DNA of 64,000 nt from Sulfidibacterium sp964549335 (lineage in GTDB: Bacteria; Bacteroidota; Bacteroidia; Bacteroidales; F082): assembly GCA_964549335.1 (NCBI GenBank), contig CAZJUQ010000047.1, forward strand, positions 1 to 64,000. The letters run 5' to 3'. Numbering within the stretch: the first letter of the stretch is position 1; the number at the start of each line of letters is the position of its first letter. The translations under genes were made by a program, and so were the position numbers. A model generated the notes under the pieces. It was not told where the DNA came from, did not search any database, and worked only from the letters and a program-made list of their open reading frames with translations. Below are positions 63,235-64,000 of the stretch, in pieces.

Positions 63235-64000
63235 TTAAAAAACTTGTTCGGCAATTTTGCGGATATTGTCCGATTTGCCCATGGTGTAGTAATGGATTAC
63301 AGGCACACCGAATTTCAAAAGCTCTTTCGACTGTTCTATTGCCCATTCTATACCCACTTGGCGTACGCATCTGTTATCGTTACATTTAAGTACCTCTTTC
63401 ACCAGGTTTTCCGGCATGTCAACGCTGAAAGTTTTGGGTATTGTCACCAGTTGGCTTTTTGCCGAAACCGGTTTTAATCCGGGAATAATAGGCACGTCGA
63501 TACCTTTAGAGCGGCAGAGGTTTACAAAATCGAAATATTTTTTGTTGTCGAAAAACATTTGGGTAACTATGTACGAAGCTCCCTCTTCAATTTTCTTTTT
63601 CAGGAAATGCAAATCGCTTTCCATATTTGGCGATTCGCTGTGTTTTTCGGGGTATCCCGCCACACCAATACAAAAATCCGTTGCGCTTGAATTTTTCAGT
63701 TCTTCATCGAGGTATTTACCTCTGTTAAGGTTCACGATTTGTTTCACCAAATCTATGGCATGTTCGTTGCCTTCGGGTTCGGGAATAAATGTTCGCATTC
63801 CGGGTTGTGGGTCGCCGCGTACCACAAGGAGGTTTTTTATGCCGAGAAAATGGAGGTCGATAAGGGCATTTTCGGTCTCTTCGCGGGTAAACCCCCCGCA
63901 AATCATATGAGGTACTACGGGAATACCGTACCTGTATTTTATGGCTGCCGCTATTCCTACCGTTCCCGGACGTTTTCGTACGGTATGTTTTTTAACGTAT
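63235..64000 (-). CDS. metF: 5,10-methylenetetrahydrofolate reductase (partial, 5' end beyond window)
   Basis: About 255 residues of the C-terminal part; the gene continues past the right edge. The frame before the internal Met (63906) reads ...PGTVGIAAAIKYRYGIPVVPHMICGG, which is the MetF barrel. It reduces methylene-THF to methyl-THF with FAD and NADH, supplying methyl groups for methionine. Motifs include PHMICGG, NLLVVRGDPQPG, a GVAGYPEKH segment and IVTQMFFDN. It converges on the ABC gene with 24 nt between stops. Confidence 0.95.
   Translation of the reverse strand, partial: YVKKHTVRKRPGTVGIAAAIKYRYGIPVVPHMICGGFTREETENALIDLHFLGIKNLLVVRGDPQPGMRTFIPEPEGNEHAIDLVKQIVNLNRGKYLDEELKNSSATDFCIGVAGYPEKHSESPNMESDLHFLKKKIEEGASYIVTQMFFDNKKYFDFVNLCRSKGIDVPIIPGLKPVSAKSQLVTIPKTFSVDMPENLVKEVLKCNDNRCVRQVGIEWAIEQSKELLKFGVPVIHYYTMGKSDNIRKIAEQVF

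Overview
The window is a 64 kb stretch of chromosome from an anaerobic Bacteroidota bacterium, probably of order Bacteroidales or a close relative. The signs are Bacteroidota-type promoters (TTTG, about 20 nt, TAnnTTTG), almost no Shine-Dalgarno sequences, four proteins with type IX secretion (T9SS) C-terminal sorting domains, a TonB-dependent receptor and a DUF5686 protein with carboxypeptidase-regulatory-like N-termini, an LruC lipoprotein, a methylmalonyl-CoA mutase pair, and an oxygen-sensitive glycyl radical enzyme with its activase. I see no rRNA, tRNA, CRISPR array or intact insertion sequence. Only the first ~140 bases (about 70% G+C against an A+T-leaning background) look foreign.

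Left part (195-8184, minus strand): a tightly packed eight-gene operon that reads as an inositol-lipid pathway. It encodes a CDP-alcohol phosphotransferase, inositol-3-phosphate synthase, a PgpA-like phosphatase, a GtrA-like membrane protein, a large DUF5686 outer-membrane protein, an extended SDR reductase, a DUF4833 secreted protein and a PAP2 enzyme with Aur1-like motifs. Together they could convert glucose-6-phosphate to inositol phosphate, phosphatidylinositol and then inositol phosphorylceramide. Two near-palindromic 14-mers flank or touch the -7 element of its promoter.

Middle (8.5-43 kb): mostly housekeeping genes on both strands: smpB, a PPP-type phosphatase, gpmA, a polysaccharide deacetylase, two acyl-CoA ligases, a Skp/OmpH chaperone, mfd, a Pif1-like helicase, an MFS-rhaD pair, rsgA with a cupin gene, a degenerate PrsW-like protein, a malic enzyme-phosphotransacetylase fusion, pheS, a cyclophilin, class II aldolase, cysS, a TonB-dependent receptor, a nucleoside phosphorylase and cinA. 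Between them are an unrecognised secreted protein with toroid-like repeats (20369-22156), an A7G9 tract in a gene-poor gap (11.4-12.1 kb) and a cruciform-capable repeat (33.2 kb).

Right part (43-64 kb): an LruC lipoprotein; mutB/mutA; a secreted peptidylarginine deiminase retaining the catalytic and C-terminal-arginine-recognition residues of the Porphyromonas enzyme; a secreted EEP nuclease/phosphatase-like protein; a TrkH channel; an ECF sigma factor followed by a protein with both an inner-membrane helix and a C-terminal beta-barrel, then a PKD/T9SS protein; a glycyl radical enzyme resembling hydroxyproline dehydratase plus its activase; a fused two-ATPase peptide ABC protein; and the 3' part of metF running off the right end.
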